From Echinimonas agarilytica (lineage in GTDB: Bacteria > Pseudomonadota > Gammaproteobacteria > Enterobacterales > Neiellaceae), in contig NZ_JAMQGP010000006.1 in assembly GCF_023703465.1 (NCBI RefSeq), positions 1-64,000 on the forward strand: a stretch of DNA of 64,000 bases. The letters run 5' to 3'. Position numbers and translations under genes: made by a program. The notes under the pieces are model-generated. The model was given only the letters and a program-made list of their open reading frames with translations. It searched no databases and was not told the DNA's origin. This document shows positions 43,934-53,824 of the stretch, piece after piece (the stretch's first letter is position 1; each line of letters opens with the position of its first letter).

Positions 43934-45163
43934 GTTATCTTGCCATTGATCTTTGATGCGTTGCACTGCAACGACTCGGCGTGTTGTGAGTGCTTCTCGA
44001 ATTGCCGGCCCTTTGATACCCTCAGCGATGATTTCTTGAACATCGACGGCATGAGCTGCACGATAACATTCACGCAGATATTGACCTTGATGATACGGAA
44101 TATCTTCAAAATTTAACCGCCCTCGATGGTCCGCTTCACAGGCTGTCAAAAACAAATCGTATCGCTCAGGTTTTCTCCAAGCATCGCATTGGTTAAGCAT
44201 TTTAACCACTGTATCCGCTCTTAGCTCGTAGCAACGATGAACCTTACCGTGTAATTCTCCCACTAAAAGCGCCAGCTCTCGGTGATCATTGGGTAACTTA
44301 AAACGATCACAAATGTCGTTGATCAGCGGTAATCCAAGCATTTCATGCCCGTGATGAGACGGCCATTTTGATGAATCAGTAATGGCTTTACCGAGATCGT
44401 GTACCAAAGCGGCAAAACGCACGCTGCTAAGCGGCGTTAATTTGGCTGCTTGTTCAAGCACCATCATCACATGCACGCCGGTGTCGATTTCTGGGTGCCA
44501 CCGCGCAGGATTAGGCACCCCATAAAGGGCGTCTAGTTCAGGAAATAGTACCTTGAGTGCATCACATTGGCGCAGCACGTCAAAGTAAACATGAGGGTAC
44601 TTGCCTTCAAGGCTCCGTTGGGTTTCATTCCAAACTCGTTCCGCAGTCAAGTGACCAAGCTCGCCACTGTGAGCCAGTTGTTGCATCAGTGTCAATGTTT
44701 CAGGTGCGATGCTAAAGCCATATTGATGATAGCGAGCCGCAAAGCGAGCCACACGCAACACTCGAAGCGGATCTTCTACAAAAGCATCCGATACATGCCG
44801 AAGCACGCGTTGTTCCAAGTCGACTTGCCCGTTGTACGGATCGATGATGGTGCCATCATCGGCCATTGCCATCGCGTTGATGGTCAGATCGCGACGCTGA
44901 AGATCTTGCTCTAGCGTCACATCGGGGCTCGCATGCACTTCAAATCCAGTGTAGCCATGCCCTGATTTTCGCTCTGTGCGGGCTAAGGCGTGCTCATCAT
45001 GTGTTTTCGGATGCAGAAATACCGGAAAATCCTTGCCAACCTGCTGGTAGCCTTGGCTTAGCATGTCTTCTGGTGTTGCTCCTACAACAACCCAATCACT
45101 GTCGTGATAGGGGTAATTTAATAATTTGTCGCGGACGGCGCCGCCCACCAGATAGATTTGCAT
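43919..45163 (-). CDS. cca: multifunctional CCA-adding enzyme
   Basis: tRNA nucleotidyltransferase of 414 aa. The nucleotidyltransferase head has [12 protein letters not shown] and [11 protein letters not shown] with the DxD metal pair, [15 protein letters not shown], and [16 protein letters not shown]-terminal HD domain ([24 protein letters not shown]) gives phosphohydrolase activity. It repairs and adds CCA to tRNA 3' ends. The gene is convergent with yqhD, and its end overlaps the shared terminator. Confidence 0.96.
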   Translation of the reverse strand: MQIYLVGGAVRDKLLNYPYHDSDWVVVGATPEDMLSQGYQQVGKDFPVFLHPKTHDEHALARTERKSGHGYTGFEVHASPDVTLEQDLQRRDLTINAMAMADDGTIIDPYNGQVDLEQRVLRHVSDAFVEDPLRVLRVARFAARYHQYGFSIAPETLTLMQQLAHSGELGHLTAERVWNETQRSLEGKYPHVYFDVLRQCDALKVLFPELDALYGVPNPARWHPEIDTGVHVMMVLEQAAKLTPLSSVRFAALVHDLGKAITDSSKWPSHHGHEMLGLPLINDICDRFKLPNDHRELALLVGELHGKVHRCYELRADTVVKMLNQCDAWRKPERYDLFLTACEADHRGRLNFEDIPYHQGQYLRECYRAAHAVDVQEIIAEGIKGPAIREALTTRRVVAVQRIKDQWQDNKQPA

Positions 45164-45261
45164 TGAACCTCTCCCTTACTCTAAGTGAAAGCCTATCACT
45201 TGCATTCAAAGGGTGACAACCCGAACCAATGGCGAATTGCGTCCAAGTGCCCTTTGACATC

Positions 45262-45291
45262 AGTGGTGTCAGGCGATACCTTGACGCCACT
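45262..45291 (+). promoter_or_regulatory. 12-bp hairpin just upstream of gspA
   Basis: AGTGGTGTCAGG (45262-45273) pairs with CTTGACGCCACT (45280-45291) with two G-T pairs and a 6-base loop. It ends 20 bp before the gspA ATG, which has no good Shine-Dalgarno. It could occlude or shape translation initiation. Confidence 0.45.
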
Positions 45292-45311
45292 AGTAGCGTT
45301 TGGTTGTCCCA

Positions 45312-46856
45312 ATGTATACCGAATTTTTTGGCTTATCTGAGGTTCCGTTCTCTATTGCACCGGACCCTGCCTATTTGTTTTTGAGTGAGCGACATCGCGA
45401 AGCGTTGGCGCATTTAACCTTTGGCTTTAATGACACGGGCGGATTTGTCCTACTTACAGGAGAAGTGGGCACGGGCAAAACAACTGTGTGCCGTTGTTTG
45501 CTGGAGCAGCTTCCGGAAAATACCAAAACCGCATTTATCTTGAATCCGGCACTAGATGCGCGTGAGTTGATGGCGGCTATTTGTGATGAGCTCGGGCTTC
45601 CATACGACGCCCATAAAGACACCATTAAAACCTTCTTTGATAGCATTCGTGACCATTTGCTAGAGCAACATGAAGCGGGCGAAAACGTGGTGCTGATCAT
45701 TGATGAAGCTCAGCATCTAAGACCCGAAGTACTCGAGCAACTGCGTTTGCTGACTAACTTAGAGACGAACAAGAAAAAACTGCTCAAAGTCATCTTGATT
45801 GGCCAGCCTGAACTTCAAGAGCTGTTGCGCCAACGCGAGTTGCGGCAATTAGCCCAGCGCATTACCGCGCGATACCACCTGCTGCCTCTGTCGCGTGAGG
45901 ATGTTGTGCACTATGTGCAACACCGCCTGAAAGTCGCAGACTGTCAGCGTCCGATCTTTACGCGTAGCGCGTTAACTCAATTGCATCGGCTTTCTGGTGG
46001 TGTTCCACGGTTGATCAATCTGTTATGTGATCGGGCTATGTTGGCGGCATATTCGTCGCAACAATGGCAAGTGGATGGCAAGTTACTCAAAGCCGCAGCG
46101 CGTGAAGTGCAAGGGTTGGAAGAAAACACCTCTGAGCGAAGCAATATTCTATGGCACGCCGTTGCCGGAATTGCAGCGCTTGTGGCCGTCGGCATGGTGG
46201 CATGGTCGTTTTGGCCTCAAGCTAAAGTCGCCCCGGTAATTGTTGAAGAGCACACAATACCTGAATGGCATGAAGTGGCAGCCTCAAGCCGCAGTTTACC
46301 CGAAGGGTTCCGTGAAATTGCTGCTGTGTGGGGCGTGCAACAACCCCGTTCTGATTGTCAGAGTTTACGCGGTTATGGTTTAAAGTGTTTGTGGAGTCAG
46401 GCGACGTTGGCGCAACTGATTGCCTTTGATCACCCGCTGCTGTTGAAACTCAAAGATGATAAAAATTTGCAGTTCTATGCTGTGCTCGTGGCGCAAGATG
46501 GTGTCAACGTGCTGCTGCATTCTGGGGGGCAACAGCTTAAAACGAGTATGCAATGGTTGGAGTCTCATTATCAGGGGTCTGCCGTGGTATTGTGGCAACC
46601 TCCGGAAGGCTATGTGGGCGCGATTGGTAACAATGCGTTGCCATCGCAAGTTCAATGGCTGGAAACTCAATTGAGCTTTTTACAAGGCCAAACACCTCGG
46701 CCCCTTCGTAAATTTGATGGTCAGTTGTCAGAGCGTGTGCGTTGGTTCCAATTGGCCAATAACTTAGAGCCTGACGGTATTGCGGGTGAGAAAACTATTA
46801 TTCAGTTAAACGCGGCAATGGATGAAGCACCATCTATCACACAGAGGGAAATCTAA
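45312..46856 (+). CDS. gspA: general secretion pathway ATPase GspA (ExeA-like)
   Basis: AAA-type ATPase of 514 aa. MYTEFFGLSEVPFSIAPDP is the ExeA family start. Walker A is GEVGTGKTT (50-58), Walker B LIIDEAQHL. A transmembrane helix lies near 275-300 (AVAGIAALVAVGMVAWSFW), and a peptidoglycan-binding-type domain at the C-terminus (FDGQLSERVRWFQLANNLE). GspA/ExeA works with GspB to pass the type II secretin through peptidoglycan. ATG 45312 is chosen over TTG 45300. The stop TAA overlaps the gspB ATG (TAATG). Confidence 0.9.
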   Translation: MYTEFFGLSEVPFSIAPDPAYLFLSERHREALAHLTFGFNDTGGFVLLTGEVGTGKTTVCRCLLEQLPENTKTAFILNPALDARELMAAICDELGLPYDAHKDTIKTFFDSIRDHLLEQHEAGENVVLIIDEAQHLRPEVLEQLRLLTNLETNKKKLLKVILIGQPELQELLRQRELRQLAQRITARYHLLPLSREDVVHYVQHRLKVADCQRPIFTRSALTQLHRLSGGVPRLINLLCDRAMLAAYSSQQWQVDGKLLKAAAREVQGLEENTSERSNILWHAVAGIAALVAVGMVAWSFWPQAKVAPVIVEEHTIPEWHEVAASSRSLPEGFREIAAVWGVQQPRSDCQSLRGYGLKCLWSQATLAQLIAFDHPLLLKLKDDKNLQFYAVLVAQDGVNVLLHSGGQQLKTSMQWLESHYQGSAVVLWQPPEGYVGAIGNNALPSQVQWLETQLSFLQGQTPRPLRKFDGQLSERVRWFQLANNLEPDGIAGEKTIIQLNAAMDEAPSITQREI

Positions 46857-47647
46857 TGTCCTACATTTTAGACGCCCTTAAGCGTAATGCGAGTGATGCT
46901 GAAGTCGGGCATGTGCCCAGTATTCACACTCAAAGTGGTGTGGCGAGCAAGGCCTCTGCTCAACGCTTTGTATGGCCGATTGTGAGTTTGGCATTGGTTG
47001 TTGCAGCCATTGCCTCAGCGTTAATTTTGCAGCCTTGGAATCGCCAATCTCCTGAGGCAGAAGTGATTGTTGCTGATGTGCCGCCAACAGATGTGGAATT
47101 GCTGGGGTCGGTAGATTACAGCCAATACCCAGCGCGCGCTAAAGTCGTCATTGCTGCAGTGCGAGTGCCGCAACCTGAAACTCATACTCAACCTTTGCCC
47201 AGTTCACCCGTGTCAGCCGGCATTGCAAACGGCGAGCGTAAGGCGCAAGCGATCGTTGAGCCTAAAGTTGATCATGATTCTGACTTAGACCGCGGCACAG
47301 GTGAAGCAAAACGTTTATCGGGGTCAGAGCTAGAAGCATTATTTAATCAAGCTGTGAGTGCTACTATTAGTGATAATCCGAAATCGATGGTGCGCCAAGA
47401 TTATCAAAGCGTTGAACCGCTCACACGAAAGCCTCAGAGCTACCAAAACCAAGTGCCGAGTATGAATTTTAATGCACATTCGTATTCGTCAGATGTGCAA
47501 AAACGCATGATTAAAGTCAATGGCTCCGAGCTGCGAGAAGGCGATTGGATTGGCAATGATGTTCAAGTGCAGGCTATTTTGCCAGACCGAGTGATACTTG
47601 AAATGCAGGGCCAGCAATTCACTTTACCAGCGCTGACCGACTGGTAA
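46856..47647 (+). CDS. gspB: type II secretion protein GspB
   Basis: Protein of 263 aa partnering GspA. Residues about 40-60 form a membrane helix (FVWPIVSLALVVAAIASALI), the middle is Pro/Ser-rich and periplasmic, and the C-terminal T2SSB-type domain contains VNGSELREGDWIG and LEMQGQQFTLP. GspB binds GspA and helps secretin assembly. Translation is coupled to gspA. No other type II secretion genes lie in the window. Confidence 0.9.
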   Translation: MSYILDALKRNASDAEVGHVPSIHTQSGVASKASAQRFVWPIVSLALVVAAIASALILQPWNRQSPEAEVIVADVPPTDVELLGSVDYSQYPARAKVVIAAVRVPQPETHTQPLPSSPVSAGIANGERKAQAIVEPKVDHDSDLDRGTGEAKRLSGSELEALFNQAVSATISDNPKSMVRQDYQSVEPLTRKPQSYQNQVPSMNFNAHSYSSDVQKRMIKVNGSELREGDWIGNDVQVQAILPDRVILEMQGQQFTLPALTDW

Positions 47648-47673
47648 TTGATGTGTTCTCAGAGGAGACCGCC

Positions 47674-48030
47674 GTGGCAGAATATCAAGGCAGTTGTCAT
47701 TGTGGAGATGTCACATTTAAGTTTGTGGGTGAACTCATCACCAAAGGACTCCGCTGTAATTGCTCTTTGTGTGCCCGCAAGGGCGCGGTGATGACAACAT
47801 ACGCTCTTGCTCCTTCTGCGCTTCAAATTAAGGGCAAGACCGAAGCGCTCGCCACTTATACGTTTGGATCTGAAATTGCCAAACATCACTTTTGTAAGCG
47901 CTGCGGTATTTACACATTTCATCAAACGCGAAGCAAACCGGGTCAATATCGCGTTAATCTCGGCTGTGTTGATGGTGTCGACTCTAGCCGAATCCCTTTT
48001 GACATCTTTGATGGGGCATCTTTGCCGTGA
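47674..48030 (+). CDS. GFA family protein (glutathione-dependent formaldehyde-activating enzyme-like)
   Basis: Small zinc-binding protein of 118 aa. CHCG near the start, CNCSLCARKGAV in the middle and HFCKRCGIYTF form the CENP-V/GFA zinc sites. Function in this subgroup is unknown; glutathione-linked formaldehyde activity is only established for some members. The GTG at 47674 is preferred since GAGGAG lies 6 bases upstream. Its TGA overlaps the start of the DUF1294 gene (GTGA). Confidence 0.87.
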   Translation: MAEYQGSCHCGDVTFKFVGELITKGLRCNCSLCARKGAVMTTYALAPSALQIKGKTEALATYTFGSEIAKHHFCKRCGIYTFHQTRSKPGQYRVNLGCVDGVDSSRIPFDIFDGASLP

Positions 48031-48419
48031 CTGAAGTGGTGCGCAAGCCCGCGTCAAATGCCGTTAAATGGTCGGTTACCTTTTTACTGATTGTATGTTT
48101 TGCTGTTGCATTGGGGCGCGTCCACTATTGGATTCTAATTTTATATCTGGTGTTGAGCTTATTAGCTTTTGCTATGTATGCCATTGATAAGTCGGCTGCT
48201 AAAAAAGATCGATGGCGCACCTCTGAAAAAACACTTCACTGGGTCGCGCTGTTGGGAGGCTGGCCGGGGGCTCTGATCGCTCAACAAACCTTGCGCCACA
48301 AAACTCAGAAACGTTCGTTCCGTATGTTGTTTTGGGCGACAGTTGTGGTTAATGTTATTGCATTTATCGGCTTAACCACACCAACAGGCATGTATTATTG
48401 GCATCACATCATGGTGTAG
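48027..48419 (+). CDS. DUF1294 membrane protein
   Basis: Protein of 130 aa with three to four hydrophobic helices. The DUF1294 hallmark is visible: AMYAIDKSAAKKDRWRTSEKTLH then LLGGWPGALIAQQTLRHKTQ. Some relatives carry an N-terminal cold-shock domain; this one does not. The start is a GTG overlapping the GFA gene stop, so the two are coupled. Function unknown. A terminator follows. Confidence 0.88.
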   Translation: MTEVVRKPASNAVKWSVTFLLIVCFAVALGRVHYWILILYLVLSLLAFAMYAIDKSAAKKDRWRTSEKTLHWVALLGGWPGALIAQQTLRHKTQKRSFRMLFWATVVVNVIAFIGLTTPTGMYYWHHIMV

Positions 48420-48436
48420 TGAATGCATGGATATGG

Positions 48437-48462
48437 AAACGCCGCTTTTACACGGCGTTTTT
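48437..48462 (+). terminator. terminator after DUF1294, convergent with putA
   Basis: AAACGCCG (48437-48444) pairs with CGGCGTTT (48453-48460), loop of 8 bases, followed by further T residues. Serves the plus strand best; the minus strand has only AAAC-derived GTTT. Confidence 0.8.
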
Positions 48463-48486
48463 GTTGTTCATTGACACTGGCCTTGG

Positions 48487-51400
48487 TTAAGCATCGCCAA
48501 GCGTTAATAGCGTGGCATTACCGCCAATGGCTGTGACGTTGTTGGTAATGGTTTTTTCCGTTGCGAAGCGCAATAGATATTGCGGCCCTCCCGCTTTGGG
48601 GCCTGTGCCTGAAAGCCCTTGCCCACCAAAGGGCTGCACGCCTACCATAGCTCCAATTTGATCGCGATTGATGTAGACGTTGCCGACGTTAATGCGCTGT
48701 GCAATTTGTTGGGCTCGACCTTCATTGCGACTGTGAATACCTAGCGTTAAACCAAAACCTGTGCCGTTAATGGAGTCGACGATTTTGTTGAGCTCTTTTG
48801 CTTTAAAACGAACCACATGCAAGATCGGGCCAAACTGTTCTTCAGAGAGCTGTTCGATGCCTTCGATCTCGATGGCGGTCGGTGGCACAAAATAGCCCTG
48901 CTGAGCATCGGCGGCAAGAGGCGTTTGATAAATCAACTGACCTGATGTTGTGATTGCCTCGATATGAGCCAGCAGTTTTGTTTGAGCGGCTTGGTCAATG
49001 ACGGGGCCTAAGTCGCTGCTGTAGTGGCTAGGGTGGCCCACTTTTAGTTCCGCCATCGCGCCTTTAAGCAGCGTGATCACACGATCAGCAATATCTTCTT
49101 GTACATACATGACACGCAGTGCAGAGCAACGCTGCCCTGCGCTCGCAAAAGCTGAATGAACGGCATCTGTCACCACTTGTTCAGGCAACGCGGTGCTATC
49201 AACAATCATTGCATTCTGCCCGCCGGTTTCAGCAATGAATGGCACAATCGATCCGGTGCGCGCTGCCAGCGTTTGGTTGATCCGCATCGCCGTATTGGTA
49301 GAGCCTGTGAATACAACACCGGAAATGCGTGGGTCGCTTGTTAAGGTGTTGCCGACGGTGGCACCGTCACCACAGATCAGTTGAACTACATCGGTTGGGA
49401 ATCCTATTTCGAACATGAGTTCAAAGGTTCGGGTGGCAATTAAACTGGTTTGTTCAGCCGGCTTTGCGACCACTGTATTACCGGCGGCAAGAGCCGCTGC
49501 AATCTGACCAATAAAAATGGCTAACGGGAAGTTCCAAGGGCTAATACAAGCGAATACACCGCGCCCACTGAAGCCCAATATATTGCTTTCTCCAGTAGGG
49601 CCAGGCATGACCATGGGATTGCAAAACTTCAATTCCGACTGACGGGCATAATATCGACAAAAATCAACTGCTTCACGGACTTCATCGATGGAGTCTTGCA
49701 GTGTTTTTCCGGCCTCTCGAACGCACAATGCAATCAACTCAGATTTGTTTTGCTCCAAACTGTCGGCTAGACGTAGCAGCAACCAAGCGCGTTGCTGAAC
49801 GGGTGTATGTTTCCATCCAGGAAAAGCTGAATACGCAACTTCAATGGCCTGTGAAACTTGTTGTGCGTCGCTGTCATTCACCTGTCCGACAATATCTGAA
49901 TGTAACGCTGGGCTTTGAACGTCTCGATTTTTTTGGCCAGTAGACTTACCATTGATCATGCTTGCACCTTGCCATTGGTGCGTTTGCCATTGTGCTAAAG
50001 CTTCGTAAAAAGGTTGGCTCATTGCTGCGATATGAAGGTTGGTGCCAAGCGAATTTTTGCGATCTGAGAAGATGTTCGGAGGCAGCGGGATCTTGTCATT
50101 GGCGAGCGTGTTTTTATCGCGCAAATGCAACACAGGGTGGCCGGATAACTCTCGGGCAGGAACTTTGGGATCCATTAACTTGTGTACAAACGACGTATTG
50201 GCACCGTTTTCCAGCAGGCGGCGAACCAAATATGGCAGCAAATCTTTGTGGTTTCCTACAGGGGCATAAATTCGGCAGTGAATACTTGGATATTGCTTGA
50301 GTACCAAGTCATAAAGTTCTTCGCCCATGCCGTGTAGCCGTTGAAATTCAAATTCACGCTTGCCTGCCATGTCGATGATGCTAACTACGGTGTGAGCATT
50401 ATGAGTGGCAAACTGCGGGTAGATATTGCCTCGCGTATGGTCTGACAATAAAAAGCTCGCACAGGCCAAGTAAGACACATCTGTGTTCGCTTTGCGAGTA
50501 AACACAGGATAGTAGGGCAGGCCTAAACTTTGAGCTAGTTTGATTTCGGTATCCCAGTAAGCGCCTTTCACCAAGCGAACGGGTATTTCGTCGCCTTGCT
50601 GGTGGCTTAGCGCATTGAGCCAATGAAGCACTGGTAACGCGGCTTTAGAGTAAGCTTGCACGGCCATACCGAGATGTCCCCAGCCTTTAACATTGTCATG
50701 TTGATAAAGGCGTTGAAATACCGCAATCGCTAACTCTTGGCGGTCGGCTTCTTCAGCGTCTATGGTGATGCCAATATCTAGTTCTCGACCACGTTTAATC
50801 AGCGGTAGTACATCATCGATGAGTTCGCGCATCACGCGAGACTTTTGTGCAACTTCATAGCGTGGGTGCAATGCCGAGAGTTTTATTGAAATTGTGGCAG
50901 ATTTGGGATGAGATTTATCTTTTTGTGCCTGTTCAGCCGCGCTTTCGATAGCTTGCATATAGGCCTTTAAATAGAAGTTTGAATCGTCTTGAGACAAGGC
51001 CGATTCGCCCAGCATATCAAACGAGTGCCAATATCCTTGTCTTCTGTTTTCAGTGGCTGCTTTTAAGGCATTTTTAATGGTGGTGCCTAGGACAAACTGC
51101 TTGCCCATGATTTTCATTGCGGCATACATGGCTTGGCGCACAATGGGTTCGCCAAGTTTGCCCACCAGGCGGTTGAGTAATTTATCTGGTTTATCGTCTA
51201 TGGCGCTGGAGGGGCTTATGACTTTACCTGTCAGCATTAACCCCCAAGTTGAAGCGTTTACAAATACAGAATCGCTGGCTTTGAGATATTTAGTCCAGTC
51301 GGTGGTGCTGATTTTATCGCGGATCAAGGCGTCGGCGGTCTCGGCATCGGGAATGCGAAGCAAGGCTTCTGCGAGACACATTAAGACAATACCTTCATGG

Positions 51401-51651
51401 GTGTCGAGACTGTATTGTTGCAAGAAGGCATCTAAGCCATCGCCGGAATTATCAGTTCGAACTTGTTCGACTAATTGTTCGGCTCTTTTGCACAGAGAAA
51501 GAAGTTGAACGTCATCATCCGGCAACATACTGAGTAGATGTTGCACAGTACTGCTCTCGTCGAGCAGGTAATGTTCGCTTATATTTTGCTTTAACGTTTC
51601 TAGATCGGAATCGATCGGGGCATTGGTCAGCCAGTATTTATTGTCGCTCAT
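48487..51651 (-). CDS. putA: bifunctional proline dehydrogenase / P5C dehydrogenase PutA
   Basis: Fused enzyme of 1054 aa that oxidises proline to glutamate. The FAD-linked PRODH domain lies in the middle (about 170-480: KDKSHPKSATISIKLSALHP, ITIDAEEADRQELA, VRLVKGAYWD). The NAD-linked aldehyde dehydrogenase follows, with NFPLAIFIGQIAAALAAGNT, FIAETGGQNAMIV, and catalytic Cys in GQRCSALR. There is no N-terminal ribbon-helix-helix DNA-binding domain, so it is a short type rather than an autoregulated E. coli-type PutA. AGAGAGG lies before the ATG. Confidence 0.96.
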   Translation of the reverse strand: MSDNKYWLTNAPIDSDLETLKQNISEHYLLDESSTVQHLLSMLPDDDVQLLSLCKRAEQLVEQVRTDNSGDGLDAFLQQYSLDTHEGIVLMCLAEALLRIPDAETADALIRDKISTTDWTKYLKASDSVFVNASTWGLMLTGKVISPSSAIDDKPDKLLNRLVGKLGEPIVRQAMYAAMKIMGKQFVLGTTIKNALKAATENRRQGYWHSFDMLGESALSQDDSNFYLKAYMQAIESAAEQAQKDKSHPKSATISIKLSALHPRYEVAQKSRVMRELIDDVLPLIKRGRELDIGITIDAEEADRQELAIAVFQRLYQHDNVKGWGHLGMAVQAYSKAALPVLHWLNALSHQQGDEIPVRLVKGAYWDTEIKLAQSLGLPYYPVFTRKANTDVSYLACASFLLSDHTRGNIYPQFATHNAHTVVSIIDMAGKREFEFQRLHGMGEELYDLVLKQYPSIHCRIYAPVGNHKDLLPYLVRRLLENGANTSFVHKLMDPKVPARELSGHPVLHLRDKNTLANDKIPLPPNIFSDRKNSLGTNLHIAAMSQPFYEALAQWQTHQWQGASMINGKSTGQKNRDVQSPALHSDIVGQVNDSDAQQVSQAIEVAYSAFPGWKHTPVQQRAWLLLRLADSLEQNKSELIALCVREAGKTLQDSIDEVREAVDFCRYYARQSELKFCNPMVMPGPTGESNILGFSGRGVFACISPWNFPLAIFIGQIAAALAAGNTVVAKPAEQTSLIATRTFELMFEIGFPTDVVQLICGDGATVGNTLTSDPRISGVVFTGSTNTAMRINQTLAARTGSIVPFIAETGGQNAMIVDSTALPEQVVTDAVHSAFASAGQRCSALRVMYVQEDIADRVITLLKGAMAELKVGHPSHYSSDLGPVIDQAAQTKLLAHIEAITTSGQLIYQTPLAADAQQGYFVPPTAIEIEGIEQLSEEQFGPILHVVRFKAKELNKIVDSINGTGFGLTLGIHSRNEGRAQQIAQRINVGNVYINRDQIGAMVGVQPFGGQGLSGTGPKAGGPQYLLRFATEKTITNNVTAIGGNATLLTLGDA

Positions 51652-51691
51652 GATGAGACCTCTCTGCTACTGCAAGTACACGTAATCATAG

Positions 51692-51710
51692 TCAGCCCTA
51701 TACGGGCTGA
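51692..51710. repeat. inverted repeat upstream of putA
   Basis: TCAGCCC (51692-51698) and GGGCTGA (51704-51710), 5-base loop, in the putA upstream region and past the end of the SH3 protein gene. There is no T tract; an operator or weak terminator is possible. Confidence 0.4.
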
Positions 51711-51788
51711 ACTGTTATTGAACGTTCTTGAGAGCAGAGATTGGGAACAGGCGGCCCAATGATCGACTAACTTTTTATGACTTTGAAA

Positions 51789-52388
51789 TTACATCCAGTT
51801 GTCTTGGCGTTTTTTTCTGCGAGGCAGGAATGAAAGGATTAGCCCTAACAATACACCGCCGCCAGCGACAACACCGCCATTGACGAACCATTGCATTTCA
51901 ATTTCGTCAGTGTAGTTGCTTAAACGTTGTTGCAATACATCGCGTTCTTTTTGCACCTCAACTAACGTACCTTGATGCGTTGAAGATTGCTCTTGCAGAT
52001 TGGCGATGACGTCGTTTAAGCGACTCACTTCTTGTTGTTCAGTTGTTAGTTGGGATCGCACTTGGCTCAGTTGCTCAGTTAATGAGTCTATTCGCTGGCT
52101 TCGGCTTTCACCTTTCGATATATGCTCTGCTTCAATCCATCCTTCACGGTCTTTACCGTCGCGAATTTGAACGAACTCACCGTCCTCGCTGGTGTTTAGC
52201 AAGACTACTGGTGATGATGAATTAACACTACCGAGAATCCGAAATTGCTTACCCGGCCCTCTGTGCATATATGTGTACAAATTTTCGCTAATAAAATAAC
52301 CGCTTTCTTCCGCGTTAACTGAAGCAGGTACAACGGTAGACAAAGCCAATAAGGCTGTGAAGCATGCTGAGTAAATAGATTGTTTCAT
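51789..52388 (-). CDS. TIGR04211-family SH3 domain protein (YgiM-like)
   Basis: Membrane-anchored periplasmic protein of 199 aa. The signal peptide ends SVNA-EESGYFISEN. A bacterial SH3 domain follows (YMHRGPGKQFRILGSVNS, GWIEAEHIS), then a coiled coil of about 80 residues (SLTEQLSQVRSQL ... LQQRLSNYTDEIE). A C-terminal membrane helix (GVVAGGGVLLGLILSFLP) ends in basic residues. E. coli YgiM lies next to cca and near ygiF; the same neighbourhood occurs here. ATG 52388 is preferred over TTG 52418. Confidence 0.9.
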   Translation of the reverse strand: MKQSIYSACFTALLALSTVVPASVNAEESGYFISENLYTYMHRGPGKQFRILGSVNSSSPVVLLNTSEDGEFVQIRDGKDREGWIEAEHISKGESRSQRIDSLTEQLSQVRSQLTTEQQEVSRLNDVIANLQEQSSTHQGTLVEVQKERDVLQQRLSNYTDEIEMQWFVNGGVVAGGGVLLGLILSFLPRRKKRQDNWM

Positions 52389-52439
52389 ATGCGTTACGAC
52401 GAGTTGATTTCCATTCAATGCTAGGAAGTTGTCAGCAGA

Positions 52440-52467
52440 AATACAAGAGGGAGCATACGCTCCCTCT
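52440..52467 (-). terminator. terminator of the DUF47-pit operon
   Basis: On the minus strand AGAGGGAGC-GTAT-GCTCCCTCT is a 9-bp perfect stem followed by TGTATTT. It lies 49 bp beyond the pit stop codon. Confidence 0.7.
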
Positions 52468-52515
52468 CACAAATAGCCCAGCACATGGTATATGCCGATG
52501 ATTCGGACTACAAGA

Positions 52516-53787
52516 TTACACGCCGAATGCAGCTCTCAATAAGAAGAAGAATACAATCGACAGACCAGCACCTGCTGGGAGAGTTACAACCCAAGATACA
52601 ACAATATTGCGAATTACGCCTAAATTCAAAGCCGCAATTCCGCGCGCCAATCCAACACCGAGCACAGCACCAACGAGGGTTTGAGTGGTTGAAATAGGTA
52701 AGCCTGTACCTGATGCAATCACAACCGTTGAGGCCGCCGCAAGTTCAGCCGCAAAACCTCGGCTAGGTGTTAGGTGGGTAATGCCTTTACCGATGGTCGC
52801 AATCACGCGGTGGCCAAAAATAGCCAAACCAGCAACGATGCCCACAGCGCCTAATGGAAGAATCCACCAAGCAAGTGCGGCCTTACTGCCAATTTCGCCT
52901 TCACTGTTCACAATGCTTACTACCGCTGCCAATGGACCGATTGCGTTTGCAACATCGTTTGAACCATGAGCAAACGCCATACAACATGCTGTGAGAACCA
53001 TGAGTACTGCGAAGATGCGCTCTAAGTTCTCGAACATGGTGTGGCGATCGGCTTTTTCGTCTAGTTGCAGTCGGCCTATAACAATAGAGCCGACGATGCC
53101 AACAACTACTGCAATGGCGATGGCTAATCCATAGGCTTCAGCATTATCAAAGTGTAAGCCAATGTGCTTCAGGCCTTTTTTAATCGTCACCAAAGACATA
53201 ACAAAACCAGCAAAGGCCATGTACATAGGCACGTAGCGTTTGGCTTGGCGGATTGGATTGTCAGTATCGAAAATGAGCTTTTGTGCCGATTGGAATATAA
53301 GATACGCCAGTACGCCGGAAAGGGCAGGAGTCACAACCCAGCTTCCAACAATGCCACCTACTTTGCCCCAGTGTACACTTTCAACCCCAACACCGACGGC
53401 TGAAAAGCCAACGATTGCACCGATAATGGAGTGCGTTGTAGAAACGGGCCAGCCTAAATAACTCGCGGCAAGCAACCACACGCCTGCTGCAAGCAATGAT
53501 GCGATCATACCGAATACGAGTAACTCGGGGCTGTTTGTAAAGTAGCCCGCATCAATAATGCCTTTTCGAATAGTACTAGTAACTTCGCCACCTGCGAGGT
53601 AAGCACCGGCAAATTCGAAAATCATCGCAACAATAATCGCTTGCTTAATTGTGAGGGCTTTCGAACCTACCGAAGTTCCCATTGCATTAGCAACGTCATT
53701 TGCACCGATACCCCACGCCATGAAAAAGCCAACAGTTGCGGCAATTATAATGAGTAGTGGACCGTGCTGAATGAGTACGTCGACCAT
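52516..53787 (-). CDS. pit: inorganic phosphate transporter, PiT family
   Basis: Low-affinity phosphate permease of 423 aa with about ten helices. The duplicated family motif is seen as GANDVANAMGTSVGSKAL near the N-terminus and GSNDVANAIGPLAAVVSI in the middle. It is the second gene after a DUF47 protein, the standard pit accessory partner, with a 37-bp gap. AAGGA precedes the ATG. Confidence 0.94.
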   Translation of the reverse strand: MVDVLIQHGPLLIIIAATVGFFMAWGIGANDVANAMGTSVGSKALTIKQAIIVAMIFEFAGAYLAGGEVTSTIRKGIIDAGYFTNSPELLVFGMIASLLAAGVWLLAASYLGWPVSTTHSIIGAIVGFSAVGVGVESVHWGKVGGIVGSWVVTPALSGVLAYLIFQSAQKLIFDTDNPIRQAKRYVPMYMAFAGFVMSLVTIKKGLKHIGLHFDNAEAYGLAIAIAVVVGIVGSIVIGRLQLDEKADRHTMFENLERIFAVLMVLTACCMAFAHGSNDVANAIGPLAAVVSIVNSEGEIGSKAALAWWILPLGAVGIVAGLAIFGHRVIATIGKGITHLTPSRGFAAELAAASTVVIASGTGLPISTTQTLVGAVLGVGLARGIAALNLGVIRNIVVSWVVTLPAGAGLSIVFFFLLRAAFGV

Positions 53788-53824
53788 GATGTATCCTTAA
53801 GTTATAACGTCTTAATATTTTTAA

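Noticed and set aside
48487-51651. Trifunctional PutA with DNA-binding function
   Set aside because: The N-terminus lacks a ribbon-helix-helix segment and begins directly with the helical arm.
53801-53808. GTTATAAC upstream of pit, resembling the Zur-like core
   Set aside because: Only 8 of the 10 bases match, it lies between co-transcribed DUF47 and pit, and it directly precedes the Shine-Dalgarno. Chance is the simpler explanation.
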